This document shows positions 43,420-52,073 of a stretch of DNA of 64,000 nucleotides, in pieces (position 1 is the stretch's first letter; each line of letters starts with the position of its first letter). The notes under the pieces were generated by a model. The model was not told the DNA's origin. It saw only the letters and a program-made list of their open reading frames with translations, and ran no database searches. Origin of the DNA: Corynebacterium pseudokroppenstedtii (GTDB lineage: Bacteria > Actinomycetota > Actinomycetes > Mycobacteriales > Mycobacteriaceae); contig NZ_JAEUWU010000002.1 of the NCBI RefSeq assembly GCF_019754945.1, positions 248,001 to 312,000 on the forward strand. The letters are read 5' to 3'. Position numbers and translations under genes: made by a program.

Positions 43420-43451
43420 CCGACGATGCCCCGCTGCATCGTCGGTTTTTT
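43420..43451 (+). terminator. Intrinsic terminator after the holin-like gene
   Basis: Perfect 10-bp stem ccgacgatgc / gcatcgtcgg with a six-base loop followed by six T. Confidence 0.9.
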
Positions 43452-43495
43452 GGTTCCGTCTACCGTCGAACCTCATGATTTGGTAAACCTGGTGT

Positions 43496-44440
43496 GTGCC
43501 TCAACGCCCGACGAACCCCTCCGCCATTGAACTCTATGGCCCGTGGACCCATCACCTGTACCACAGCCGGGGAGTTCGCATTCACTGCGCGGACAGCGGG
43601 AGCCCCGACGCCCCCTTAGTGCTGCTGGTTCACGGTTTCGCCGGCGGATGGTTCGACTGGCAATCCGTCCTCCCCTTGCTCGCGGAGGATCACCACGCCG
43701 TCGCCATAGATCTCCGCGGCTACGGCCTCTCCGACAAACCCCCTCACGGCTACGACCTGGGCACAACGGCGCTAGACATCGCCGGACTCGTGCTCGCGCT
43801 GGGGCATACGTCGGCAACTGTGGTGGCCCACGGAGAGAGCGTGCCCGCAGCAGTGATCGCTGGCCTGACCGAGCCGCAGCGCATTAAGCGCGTCGTGGCC
43901 CTCAATCCCTCGCATCCGCGCCAAAACGTCGACGTCGTTACCCGCCACCCGATCCGGCACCGCGACCGGATCAAGGTCGGCATGGCCACTCGTTTCCCGC
44001 GGCTGGGTGAACGCTGGCTGAAAGCCGATCACAGCTTGTTCCTTGAGCAGATCGTCGCCCATCTAGCTGGCTCCGCGTTCCGGTACTCCGACAGTTTCGA
44101 CGAATATCTTGCGATTCGACGCTTCGCCATGGGCGTTGAGCGCGTCGCCTATTACGCGTGCCTGCGCCACCGAAAGGCCGCGGTGGCGACAATGCCCCGC
44201 GGAACAGCGCAAACCGTGCTGGCCGATTGGTCCGGCTGGAATGAACTTGAGTGCTCGACACCCCCGGCTGTGCGCGTCCTCCACGGTGCCGAGGACCCTT
44301 TGATCACGGCGTCGAAGACGGCTCGCGAGACTATTGCCGACGCCGACCACGTCACCGTCGTTCCCAGCGCGGGGCATTATGTCCACATGGAGGCGCCCCA
44401 CGCGGTACGCGATGCTGTGGCGGCCGTGGAGGAAGCGTAG
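43496..44440 (+). CDS. Alpha/beta hydrolase, epoxide-hydrolase-like (EphE position)
   Basis: 314 residues from GTG. Seen: LVHGFAGGWFDWQSVLPLLA (HG oxyanion motif), AIDLRGYGLSDKP, then VVAHGESVPAAVIAGL where the nucleophile elbow should be, and the C-terminal His in PSAGHYVHMEAP. Aligned to epoxide hydrolases (GHDWGG), the nucleophile Asp is replaced by Gly113; Ser115 could serve only with a shifted elbow. The gene holds the place of ephE in mycobacteria and converges on marP, whose stop is one base away. Whether it is active is open. Confidence 0.8.
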   Translation: MPQRPTNPSAIELYGPWTHHLYHSRGVRIHCADSGSPDAPLVLLVHGFAGGWFDWQSVLPLLAEDHHAVAIDLRGYGLSDKPPHGYDLGTTALDIAGLVLALGHTSATVVAHGESVPAAVIAGLTEPQRIKRVVALNPSHPRQNVDVVTRHPIRHRDRIKVGMATRFPRLGERWLKADHSLFLEQIVAHLAGSAFRYSDSFDEYLAIRRFAMGVERVAYYACLRHRKAAVATMPRGTAQTVLADWSGWNELECSTPPAVRVLHGAEDPLITASKTARETIADADHVTVVPSAGHYVHMEAPHAVRDAVAAVEEA

Positions 44441-44441
44441 C

Positions 44442-45644
44442 CTACTTAGCCACGCACGACTTCGTGTCCACCGCGGACCGCAAGTTCTGGACGTTCTCCA
44501 CCGATCCCAGCGATTCCATGATCTCGTGGTTGGTCAGCGCGTATCCGGTGTCTTGGTCGTCCACCCCGGCACCGAAGATAAGCCCGAGGACTTCACCGTC
44601 GCCATCGACAACGGGCCCACCGGAGTTACCCTCGCGGACCAATCCGCGCAGCGTATAGGCCTCGCGCTGGACGCGGTCGGTAGAATAAATATTCGGCCCG
44701 TCAATGGTCAAGCGGTCACGGACGCGCGCGTTTTCCACATCGAACGGCCCGCCCAAGGGGTACCCGAGCACTGCCGCATCGGACCCCGTCGTCGCGGGCA
44801 CATCATCCAACTCCAGCGGGCTTAAGCCCAGGTCCACGGCGTGCAGCACCGCGATGTCCTTGTCGGGGTTGAAATACGTGACAGTGGCAACATCCTCACC
44901 GTTAACTGTCCGCAGCTTGACCTCATTGGATCCGGCAACGACGTGGGCGTTGGTCACCACAGTGTCGGGGGCGATCACAAAACCGCTGCCTTCCAGCATC
45001 TTTCGGCACTGCTGTGCCGTCGATAAGACCTGAACAACCGAGGGCCGAATCTCGTTCAAACGCTGAGTGGACAAAACGGAATCCGCCGGCGCGGGAACAT
45101 CCTTATTCGGCAGTTCACCGAACGGATCGGTCAGCGTCGGCATGCCGTTCTGGTTGAGGAACATGCCAACCCGGCTGCCCCAGTTGTTCACCTGCTGCGG
45201 GGCCAGGGAGTCCACCGCCCCCAACACCTTCGAGTTGCGGAGGGCTTTGGAGAAGTCGCCCGTGGACACTGAGACCACGGGCACGGCGATCATCCACACG
45301 ACGACGATCGCAGTAAAGACTTGAACAACAGCACCAACGGCTGCATCGGCCTTATACACCGCACGGGTGCGGATCATGTTGCGCAGAGCGATGCCGATGG
45401 AGGACCCTATGGCGTACCCAATGATGACGGCGAGAACCGCGATGCCTAGGGCGAAGAGGAATCGGGTGTTGTTGTCGTCGGTCTGGGCCATCGCGTACGG
45501 GGCAGCCCACATGCCGACCATGCCGCCGATGAGAACGCCTATGACGGCGGCGATGGAGGATAAGCCGCCTTGTCTCCATCCGGAATGCATCGCCGATAGT
45601 GCGATGAGCACAATGACGATGTCCACAATGGTGGATCCGCTCAT
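44442..45644 (-). CDS. marP: Membrane-anchored serine protease MarP
   Basis: 400 residues. Four N-terminal membrane helices of the CvpA type (IVDIVIVLIALSAMHSGWRQ onward) anchor an external chymotrypsin-like domain. The catalytic triad is visible: His in VVTNAHVVAGS, Asp in NPDKDIAVLHA and Ser in REGNSGGPVVDG. The Cys in QQCRKML and the one in TKSCVAK may pair. In mycobacteria MarP protects against acid and oxidative stress by processing a cell-wall hydrolase. It is the last gene of an operon with nth, a thioredoxin-like gene and a Nudix gene. Confidence 0.93.
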   Translation of the reverse strand: MSGSTIVDIVIVLIALSAMHSGWRQGGLSSIAAVIGVLIGGMVGMWAAPYAMAQTDDNNTRFLFALGIAVLAVIIGYAIGSSIGIALRNMIRTRAVYKADAAVGAVVQVFTAIVVVWMIAVPVVSVSTGDFSKALRNSKVLGAVDSLAPQQVNNWGSRVGMFLNQNGMPTLTDPFGELPNKDVPAPADSVLSTQRLNEIRPSVVQVLSTAQQCRKMLEGSGFVIAPDTVVTNAHVVAGSNEVKLRTVNGEDVATVTYFNPDKDIAVLHAVDLGLSPLELDDVPATTGSDAAVLGYPLGGPFDVENARVRDRLTIDGPNIYSTDRVQREAYTLRGLVREGNSGGPVVDGDGEVLGLIFGAGVDDQDTGYALTNHEIMESLGSVENVQNLRSAVDTKSCVAK

Positions 45645-45654
45645 TCAGTGTCTC

Positions 45655-46464
45655 TCAGTTCTTGTGGTTGGGGTTATCAGGTTGGTGGAGGGTGTTTCTC
45701 CGCCACCGAGTCACCGGTTCATTGTTCGCCGACCGAGCAAGCGTCTCTGCAAGATCGTACACAGGTGAAGCGTTCCATGGTTTCTCCCAACCCGCTTCGC
45801 GGAGAAGCCCATCCACTAACCCGCCGGTAAAACCCCAAAGTAGAAGGTCTCCTATCCAGAAGGCGGGTCCGGTCCACCCTTGCCTGCCGACGGTTATTCG
45901 TGTCGACGGGTCCGCCAGGTGTTCCAGAGGTATGGCGACGACGTCGGCCACTTCGGCGGGGCTGGCGGGGTAGACGTGGGTGGGGTTGTTCCAGTACGCC
46001 AACACCGGCGAGACGACGTTTCCCGTGCGGGGGATGAGGATCGGGTGAAGGACCGCCAGCGGCGACATCGTGTCGGGGCGGACAGCTGTCTCCTCCTGCG
46101 CTTCTCGTACGGCGGTGTCGATGGGCGTGGCGTCCTCGGGGTCTTTCCGCCCACCAGGGAACGCCATTTGGCCCGAGTGCGACCGCAACGTGGGCGCGCG
46201 GTGGGTCAGGAGCAGCCGGGCGTCCTCGGGGTAGGGCGTGCCGGGTGTGGGCTCGTATGCGGGGTCGCCGGCCAGGAGCATAAGCACTGCGGACGGGCGG
46301 GTTGCGTCGTTAAGCTGTGGCCTCCGCCGGGATAAGTCAGAGAGTTGACGACGAATACCACCATCGCGGGCGCGCTGCGTGATCGCGCGAAGCCACGGCG
46401 GAACCGCGTCGGGCAGCGACGGCTGAGTGGGCTCTGAGAACGACATGGGGAACCCTGTTTTCAC
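45655..46464 (-). CDS. Nudix hydrolase, CoA pyrophosphatase-like
   Basis: 269 residues from a GTG with a perfect AGGAGG six bases upstream. The Nudix box is seen as GGRKDPEDATPIDTAVREAQ EETAV with the metal-binding REAQEE. A preceding LTHRAPTLRSHSGQMAFPGG matches the CoA-pyrophosphatase signature (LL-T-R...L-H-GQ-FPGG). It would cleave CoA or its derivatives to 4'-phosphopantetheine and adenosine 3',5'-bisphosphate. It lies ten bases upstream of marP in the same operon. Confidence 0.87.
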   Translation of the reverse strand: MKTGFPMSFSEPTQPSLPDAVPPWLRAITQRARDGGIRRQLSDLSRRRPQLNDATRPSAVLMLLAGDPAYEPTPGTPYPEDARLLLTHRAPTLRSHSGQMAFPGGRKDPEDATPIDTAVREAQEETAVRPDTMSPLAVLHPILIPRTGNVVSPVLAYWNNPTHVYPASPAEVADVVAIPLEHLADPSTRITVGRQGWTGPAFWIGDLLLWGFTGGLVDGLLREAGWEKPWNASPVYDLAETLARSANNEPVTRWRRNTLHQPDNPNHKN

Positions 46465-46562
46465 GTGTGACCTCCTACACTTCGCAACGCCTCTGATCAG
46501 GATACGGCCTGGCGGTCGCGCTCGGTGGGAGTTTCCGGGCTATCCGATCGGCCGCGAGCCCG

Positions 46563-47306
46563 CTAGCTGAGCGCTGCGGTGACCGCCGACTCTAATTCGC
46601 TGGTGCTGGTGAATGTTTGTGGGTACACCTTGGCCACTTCTCCATTCGGTGTGAGAACCGCCGTGATAGGGATAACCGACGGCAACTTCAACGCCCGGGC
46701 AACGTCGCCACCCGAGTCCTGGAAGCTGGCCAAGTGGTCCACGTGTAAGTCGGAGAGCACGCCGACGCCAGCGTCACCATTTTTATCGGCGTGCACGCCG
46801 ACGACGTTCCACTCCGGATGGGACTGGGCCACTTTGTCAACGATCGGAAGTTCCTTCTTACACGGCTGACACCAGAAGGCCCACAGGTTGATGACGGTGG
46901 GCTTGCCCGCAAGGTTGCGGCTTAATGGTTGGGCACCGGCCTCGCTTGCGGAGTTACCCAAGCAGGGCAGTGTCACCGACCCCAGAGGCGAATTGGCGTC
47001 GTCCGAGCCCTCCGAACTCCCCGAGTCTTCCGAGTTCCCCGAGCCTTCCGCGCTGGTCGCCGCGGTGTCGGAGCCCTCAGTGGGGCATGCCGGTCGGCCG
47101 GTGGTGGGGTTGGAGGCGGGGGAATCTGCGCCTTCCGAACTATCGTTGCTACCAGAGCCCTGACCAGCGGGATTATCCGATATCGCCGCACCCGAATGTG
47201 CATCATTGTGGCTGGATGTCGAGCGCAGCATGAGAGGAACCGCGCAGATCACCAAACCCGTGAGCACAGCGATGATCAGGATGGTCCAGCGTTGTTGTCG
47301 TCCCAT
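46563..47306 (-). CDS. Membrane-anchored thioredoxin-like protein (TlpA/ResA type)
   Basis: 247 residues with one N-terminal membrane helix (WTILIIAVLTGLVICAVPLM), a long external Ser/Gly/Glu-rich linker of about 75 residues (GSGNSEDSGSSEGSDD region), then a thioredoxin fold with the active site FWCQPCKKELP. The cis-Pro is in SVIPITAVLTP. It should keep exported proteins reduced or oxidised, perhaps for cytochrome maturation or for MarP. Its ATG overlaps the nth stop by one base (TGATG), so translation is coupled. The linker contains a run of similar codons and may vary in length between strains. Confidence 0.88.
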   Translation of the reverse strand: MGRQQRWTILIIAVLTGLVICAVPLMLRSTSSHNDAHSGAAISDNPAGQGSGSNDSSEGADSPASNPTTGRPACPTEGSDTAATSAEGSGNSEDSGSSEGSDDANSPLGSVTLPCLGNSASEAGAQPLSRNLAGKPTVINLWAFWCQPCKKELPIVDKVAQSHPEWNVVGVHADKNGDAGVGVLSDLHVDHLASFQDSGGDVARALKLPSVIPITAVLTPNGEVAKVYPQTFTSTSELESAVTAALS

Positions 47307-48043
47307 CAGTGGCCCCCTAGCGCGAGATCGAGGATACGGTCACGCTCTGGGCCTTTGACCAGCTTCTCAGCCTCGTCGGGATTCGTCGGCCCCCACACAC
47401 CAAAACCGCGGCAGTCCTTCGCCAAGAAGCACGCACCGCACGCGGCCTTCCGAGAGTGGCACACACGTCGGCCATGAATAATGACTTCGTGGGAGAACGG
47501 TGTCCACCGTTTCTTCTCAATTAACTGGGCGACGTCCTGCTCGACTTTTTTCGGGTCCTTCGCGTCCGTCAATCCGAACCGACGCATCAGGCGGCCCATA
47601 TGAGTGTCCACCGTGATCCCCGGCTTTCCGAACGCATTCCCCAGGACAGTGTTCGCCGTCTTGCGCCCCACCCCCGGCAGCGAAACCAAGTCCGCCATCG
47701 TGTCCGGGACGGCACCGTCGAAACGAGCGACGAGTTCATGTCCCAGCGAAACCAAATTCCGCGCTTTGTTGTGGTAAAACCCCGTCGAGCGGATGTATTC
47801 TTCGACTTCCTCGACGCTGGCGTTGTCCAGATCCTCCGGGCCGGGGAACCGCTGAAACAACGCCGGCGTCACCGTATTCACCCGACGATCCGTGCACTGA
47901 GCAGACAAAATCGTGGCGACGACCATCTGATATGGATTATCAAAGTTGAGTTCCGCTTTAGCGTCCGGATACGCGCGGTGCAGCGCGCGGGAGATCCTCC
48001 GCGCACGACGGACCTTGGCAAGCGGAGTCTCGGTAGTGGCCAT
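47306..48043 (-). CDS. nth: Endonuclease III
   Basis: 245 residues from the ATG at 48043 ([18 protein letters not shown]). A bifunctional DNA glycosylase/AP-lyase for oxidised pyrimidines. Seen: [12 protein letters not shown] with the catalytic Lys replaced by context as in the family, the helix-hairpin-helix [13 protein letters not shown] with its Lys, catalytic Asp in VDTHMGRLM, and a 4Fe-4S cluster set C-x6-C-x2-C-x5-C ([17 protein letters not shown]). It leads the operon nth-tlpA-nudix-marP, an order conserved in mycobacteria. Confidence 0.95.
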   Translation of the reverse strand: MATTETPLAKVRRARRISRALHRAYPDAKAELNFDNPYQMVVATILSAQCTDRRVNTVTPALFQRFPGPEDLDNASVEEVEEYIRSTGFYHNKARNLVSLGHELVARFDGAVPDTMADLVSLPGVGRKTANTVLGNAFGKPGITVDTHMGRLMRRFGLTDAKDPKKVEQDVAQLIEKKRWTPFSHEVIIHGRRVCHSRKAACGACFLAKDCRGFGVWGPTNPDEAEKLVKGPERDRILDLALGGH

Positions 48044-48093
48044 GCCAACACCATAGCGGGCGCCCCGGACATAACGTCGGTATGGTAGACCAC

Positions 48094-48225
48094 ATGGCCG
48101 GTTTATTTGCCCTCCTCGCACCATTCATTCTTATGGGATTCGCCATTGGCATGGAACGCTACGAACTCTTCGCGAAGAACGCCGGGAGGAAGAAGGCGTC
48201 GAGTCCCGGCGTCGAGGCGCACTAG
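48094..48225 (+). CDS. Small single-span membrane protein between nth and glxR
   Basis: 43 residues from the ATG at 48094 (or 47 from an in-frame ATG at 48082). [20 protein letters not shown] forms one membrane helix; the rest ([20 protein letters not shown]) is basic and faces the cytoplasm. Mycobacteria have a small predicted membrane protein (Rv3675) at exactly this position between nth and the cAMP receptor gene, although I cannot confirm homology. Function unknown. Confidence 0.65.
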   Translation: MAGLFALLAPFILMGFAIGMERYELFAKNAGRKKASSPGVEAH

Positions 48226-48654
48226 GTACTAGAGAAGCACCCGCCCCGGCAGCCCGAGCCCGCGTCACGTCGTCAAGCGGAGAGTTCTTACCGCAATTCG
48301 CTGGTTCCGTCGACAAAAAATAGTGTGTTCTTCGCCACTATGGAAGCTACGATAACGTAGGATACGTTATCAACGGGAGTTTACTTCTGAAAACGTGACC
48401 AACCGCACAAGCAGCGGTTTTGTCAATTCATCCCTGAAATTGGGCATTTTTTACGAACTTTCCGCCTTTTTATTGATTATTCCTCTCTATAAAACTCCCG
48501 CGTGAGGCTATTCCTAAATCGGACAAAGCTCTCACTTTTGGCGTGCCACGTAGTAATGTGAGGTGCGATACAGCGACGGGTGCGGTATTTAGTATCTAAC
48601 ACAGACGGCCGCGCACCGTGGCACTCGACCCTACTGCGAGAAGTGGAGACTACG
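48226..48654. other. glxR upstream region
   Basis: About 430 bases with no gene. It holds a perfect 9-bp inverted repeat (listed separately) and an AT-rich stretch at 48440-48500 fit for a promoter. No clean GlxR site (TGTGA-N6-TCACA) was found; only a lone TGTGA at about 48557. Confidence 0.5.
48351..48371. promoter_or_regulatory. Operator-like palindrome upstream of glxR
   Basis: gataacgta and tacgttatc form a perfect 9-bp inverted repeat around gga, with a second nested repeat (ctacg-ataa-cgtag) at its left side. It lies some 285 bases before the glxR start. There is no T run, so it is more like a protein-binding site than a terminator. Confidence 0.55.
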
Positions 48655-49338
48655 TTGAGCGACGTCACCGAGATCCTCTCCCGTGCCGGCATTTTCCAAG
48701 GCGTTGACCCAGTTGCCGTCCGGAACCTCATCCATGATCTTGAGACGGTGCGATTCCCGCGAGGCACCACCATTTTCGACGAGGGTGAGCCCGGCGACCG
48801 CCTCTATATCATTACCGAGGGCAAAGTGAAGCTGGCCCGCCACGCAGCCGATGGTCGTGAAAACCTTCTGACCATCATGGGCCCCTCGGACATGTTCGGC
48901 GAGCTGTCCATCTTCGACCCGAACCCGCGCACATCGTCGGCTATCTGTGTCACTGAAGTGTCCGCCGCCACGATGAACTCGGAGAAACTCCACCAGTGGA
49001 TTAATGACCACCCGGCCATCTCTGAGCAGCTGCTTCGGGTGCTCGCGCGTCGCCTGCGTCGTACCAATAATTCTCTGGCGGACCTTATTTTTACTGACGT
49101 TCCCGGGCGCGTAGCGAAAGCGCTGCTCCAGCTTGCCAACCGCTTCGGTGTTCAGGACAACGGGAACTGGCGTGTTCACCACGACCTCACTCAAGAGGAA
49201 ATCGCGCAGCTTGTTGGTGCATCGCGCGAGACTGTCAACAAAGCGCTCGCCGAATTTGCTCACCGTGGCTGGATCCGGCTCGAGGGCAAGACCGTCGTTA
49301 TTTGCGACAGCGAACGCCTGGCACGTCGCGCGCGGTAA
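48655..49338 (+). CDS. glxR: cAMP receptor regulator GlxR (CRP/FNR family)
   Basis: The TTG at 48655 with GGAG upstream gives 227 residues, the length of C. glutamicum GlxR, and the sequence matches that protein as I remember it nearly throughout ([33 protein letters not shown]). The cAMP pocket is in [15 protein letters not shown], and the recognition helix-turn-helix is [19 protein letters not shown]. It is a global regulator of carbon and other metabolism in corynebacteria. A GTG four codons earlier is the alternative start. Its ligand would come from the adenylate cyclase encoded in this window. Confidence 0.97.
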   Translation: MSDVTEILSRAGIFQGVDPVAVRNLIHDLETVRFPRGTTIFDEGEPGDRLYIITEGKVKLARHAADGRENLLTIMGPSDMFGELSIFDPNPRTSSAICVTEVSAATMNSEKLHQWINDHPAISEQLLRVLARRLRRTNNSLADLIFTDVPGRVAKALLQLANRFGVQDNGNWRVHHDLTQEEIAQLVGASRETVNKALAEFAHRGWIRLEGKTVVICDSERLARRAR

Positions 49339-49410
49339 TTAGGTAGCCACACCGACGCACGGACGTTCGGCGGGTGATAGCCACGACGTCGGCGGCGAAG
49401 CCGGTAGACG

Positions 49411-49546
49411 GAAAACTGCGGGGAAGCTGCACCTGGAGCCCGCGTGGAACCCGAAAAGTGTGGGGGAATATGCGCCCAAAAATAAAAGTGCGGGGGGATA
49501 TGGCTATTTTTCGGCCATTTTTCGCCCATATTCCCCCGCAGTTTTC
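49411..49546. repeat. Cluster of four related 13-20 base repeats after glxR
   Basis: Copies at 49411 (gaaaactgcgggg), 49453 (gaaaagtgtgggggaatatg) and 49483 (taaaagtgcggggggatatg) are direct; one at 49527-49546 is inverted and equals the first extended by the end of the second. The outer pair can form a long stem. It lies between the convergent glxR and MBL genes. Confidence 0.65.
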
Positions 49547-49606
49547 AGCCACGCGGACACATTCTCGTCGTATAACTCACAAACGCGCAGAACTTAAACA
49601 AACGCA

Positions 49607-49634
49607 AAGCAGCCCGAGACTTCCCGGGCTGCTT
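49607..49634. terminator. Bidirectional hairpin between glxR and the MBL gene
   Basis: Stem aagcagcccg / cgggctgctt with an eight-base loop, placed between two convergent genes. T-rich tails are weak on both sides. Confidence 0.65.
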
Positions 49635-49680
49635 AATTCTCTCCAGCGTGGCTTTTCTCGAGCGCTACTGCACCCGAACG

Positions 49681-50520
49681 CTATTTCTCTTCAGCGCTTA
49701 AATACCGCAGCGCCACCCGCGTCGACTGCTCAGCAGCCCCACGCAACACCGGGTCCACGTCTGTGTAGATCTCATCAACCAACTGGTCCACCGAAGCATC
49801 ATCCCCCAGCTTCTTGCGGGCCTCACGGATCTGGTCAAGGCGGTGGTGGCGTCGATCAAGGTATTTCTCGGCAAACGGCTCCAGATCCGGGTGGTCCGGC
49901 CCATGCGCAGGCAACAACGGAACACCAGCGCCACGCTTCTTCAGCATCTCCAACGTCGTCAAGTATTGACCCAAATCACCATCGGTCTCGGAGATCATGG
50001 TCGTGTGCTTGCCGGCGATGGTATCGCCCGTCAAAATCGCCTCAGGCTTCGTATCGCCCGAACCATCATCGGCCTGAGCAGCGTCGGCACTCGAGTAAAG
50101 GAAGAAACACACCGAGTCCGCAGTGTGGCCAGGAGTGGCGACGACCTTCACGGCCGGAGTAACGCCCTCGACGGTGATCACTTCACCATCCTCGAGCGGA
50201 TCCCCCATTTTGCAGAAACGCTTATCGACAGACCGGACGGGCGCCCCCGTAATCTGCGACAACCGGTTAGCCCCATCAGCATGATCCGGATGCCGGTGAG
50301 TCAAAAGAATCAGCGCGATTTCCGACGCATGATGGTTAAGAACATTCAGGTGGCCTTCATCCTGAGGGCCCGGATCCACAACGATCGACCGCGGATCACC
50401 ATCAGCTCTAATGACCCAACTATTGGTGCCCTCTAGCGAGCCATAGCTGGGATTGGGACATAAAACAACGCCCGCGTTGGGGGTAACGGGACGCAACTGG
50501 CTATACGCAGGATGCTCCAT
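49681..50520 (-). CDS. Metallo-beta-lactamase-fold hydrolase (LACTB2-like)
   Basis: 279 residues. The metal site HxHxDH is seen in LLTHRHPDHADGANRL; further ligands are in VATPGHTADSVC and the Asp of ILTGDTIAG. The C-terminal 80 residues (KYLDRRHHRLDQIREARKKL) form the winged-helix-like tail of the LACTB2/Rv3677c group. Relatives act on RNA or on thioester/glyoxalase-type substrates; I cannot choose. It heads the run of minus-strand genes MBL, RidA, DUF4177 and whcA at the place known from mycobacteria. Confidence 0.87.
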   Translation of the reverse strand: MEHPAYSQLRPVTPNAGVVLCPNPSYGSLEGTNSWVIRADGDPRSIVVDPGPQDEGHLNVLNHHASEIALILLTHRHPDHADGANRLSQITGAPVRSVDKRFCKMGDPLEDGEVITVEGVTPAVKVVATPGHTADSVCFFLYSSADAAQADDGSGDTKPEAILTGDTIAGKHTTMISETDGDLGQYLTTLEMLKKRGAGVPLLPAHGPDHPDLEPFAEKYLDRRHHRLDQIREARKKLGDDASVDQLVDEIYTDVDPVLRGAAEQSTRVALRYLSAEEK

Positions 50521-50695
50521 GCATGTCAGTGTACGTCCTCGCGCGGTCTGTCAAAATCTCATCGGGTCAGAGACGACCGAAAAAATGCCGAAACGGGGGC
50601 AATTCCGAGCACGACTTAGCACACGTTCGGCAAACCCCCGGGGTACGACGGGCTTTCGTCGCGGAGTTACTCGCTTGTGTTAGGCCGCGGCTGTG

Positions 50696-51178
50696 TTACT
50701 CCGCGCCGGTGCTACGTCGCGCGATAACTTCGACCTCGACGGGCGCATCCAGGGGCAAGTCCGAAACCCCCACCGCCGAGCGCGCGTGGGCCGTACCGAA
50801 AACGTCGCCGAAAAGATCCGACGCACCATTAATTACCCCGGGTTGGCCACCGAATCCGGGTGCCGACGCCACAAACCCCGTGACTTTCACAATCGACACT
50901 GAGTCAATGTCAACGAGGGAATTAATCGCGGCCAATGCGTTGAGTGCTGCCTGGCGGGCGTAGCTGGTCGCGTCCTCCGCGGAGACGCCGGCGCCAACTT
51001 TGCCCGTCGCCGGGAGTTCGCCGTTCTTGAAGGGGAGCTGGCCCGAGACGTAAATCGTGTCCCCCGCGATCACGGCCGGGGCGTAGGAGGCCACCGGTGC
51101 CGCCACCTCCGGGAGTTCAATCCCGAGGTCAGCGAGGTTCTTCCGGGGGCTCTGAGTGGACTGTCCGCTGGTCGTCAT
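50696..51178 (-). CDS. RidA/YjgF family deaminase-like protein
   Basis: 160 residues. Seen: APAVIAGDTIYVSGQLPFKN and the conserved Arg in HARSAVGVSDLPLDAPVEVE, which in RidA binds the carboxylate of reactive 2-aminoacrylate/imine intermediates. The family hydrolyses such imines to keto acids, protecting PLP enzymes. It is slightly longer than the classic 130-residue RidA, by an N-terminal extension. Five bases separate it from the DUF4177-like gene, so they are co-transcribed. Confidence 0.9.
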   Translation of the reverse strand: MTTSGQSTQSPRKNLADLGIELPEVAAPVASYAPAVIAGDTIYVSGQLPFKNGELPATGKVGAGVSAEDATSYARQAALNALAAINSLVDIDSVSIVKVTGFVASAPGFGGQPGVINGASDLFGDVFGTAHARSAVGVSDLPLDAPVEVEVIARRSTGAE

Positions 51179-51182
51179 AAAA

Positions 51183-51341
51183 CTAGTCTTCCTTCGGGCG
51201 CTTCATGTAGGCAATGTGCTGCTCGCCTGTTGGGCCGGGCATAACTGCCACCAGCTCCCAACCGTCGGCCCCCCATGTGTCCAAAATCTGCTTCGTCGCG
51301 TGCGTCAACAGCGGAACTGTCGAATATTCCCAGGTTGTCAT
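51183..51341 (-). CDS. Small DUF4177-like protein
   Basis: A 52-residue protein, MTTWEYSTVPLLTHATKQIL then DTWGADGWELVAVMPGPTGE and a basic end. The WEY start and the DGWELV motif are typical of DUF4177; the actinobacterial form next to RidA is highly conserved. Function unknown. It lies directly upstream of the ridA-like gene. Confidence 0.88.
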   Translation of the reverse strand: MTTWEYSTVPLLTHATKQILDTWGADGWELVAVMPGPTGEQHIAYMKRPKED

Positions 51342-51422
51342 GAACCTAGCCTAACAAGAATCAGCTGCACTGGGCTTAATCACCATCGCCGGCTCAATCA
51401 ACAGTGCAGACGGGGTGGCCTG

Positions 51423-51794
51423 TTATGACCGGCCGGCATACCCCGCATAAAAGTCCGCCCAGCTTTCCACTTCAGGGTGCTCCCGCAACAATGCCCGACG
51501 CTGCCGCTCGGTCATGCCACCCCACACGCCGAACTCCACGCGGTTATCCAAGGCGTCGGCACGGCACTGCAAAACGACGGGGCAATGTCTGCAAATCGCT
51601 GCGGCTTGTCGCTGCTTCGACCCCTTGACAAACAACTCCTCAGGATCGATATCACGGCACTTGGCGTGAGTGATCCACTGGCCACGCTCCGTGAACGACG
51701 ACGGATCCGTAAGCGAATCCACCTTCTGCTGGATTCGTCCGTCCTTGGTTGTGGCCAACGATGTATCAGCCGGTCGGGTCAGCGATGCAGTCAT
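51423..51794 (-). CDS. whcA: WhiB-family iron-sulfur regulator
   Basis: 123 residues from the ATG at 51794 with GGAGAGGAG upstream. Four Cys (C46, C68, C71, C77; HAKC and ICRHCPVVLQC) bind a 4Fe-4S cluster, followed by the GVWGGMTERQRR turn that contacts the sigma factor. Its place between PBP1 and the RidA/MBL genes is that of whiB4 in M. tuberculosis and whcA in C. glutamicum, a regulator of the oxidative-stress response; I use that name by position and likeness. Confidence 0.9.
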   Translation of the reverse strand: MTASLTRPADTSLATTKDGRIQQKVDSLTDPSSFTERGQWITHAKCRDIDPEELFVKGSKQRQAAAICRHCPVVLQCRADALDNRVEFGVWGGMTERQRRALLREHPEVESWADFYAGYAGRS

Positions 51795-52073
51795 TGTGCA
51801 CTCCTCTCCGTGGTCACGTTTGCATGCTCGCGAAGCCGTGAGCGTCACCCTGGTATTCCGAGATACCGTGTTTTTGTGGATATTCACCCTGCTTAGCTGA
51901 CTGTAAGTCTATTCACACGCCAAACAAACTGTCGACTACATCACATTTCGGGGGTAGTCGCACTAACTACTTAACGGAAGAGTAGGTTTTTATCCATCTG
52001 TGTTTCCCCTGAGCACATGCCCATAATCGGTGAGACTCACTTCACAAGGCCAATCACTGGGTAGGGTGTAAGC

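Noticed and set aside
48550-48575. GlxR autoregulatory site
   Set aside because: Only one TGTGA half is present; the second half does not match TCACA.
49411-49546. CRISPR array
   Set aside because: The repeats are imperfect, one is inverted, the spacing is irregular (42, 30 and 44 bases), and no cas gene is present.
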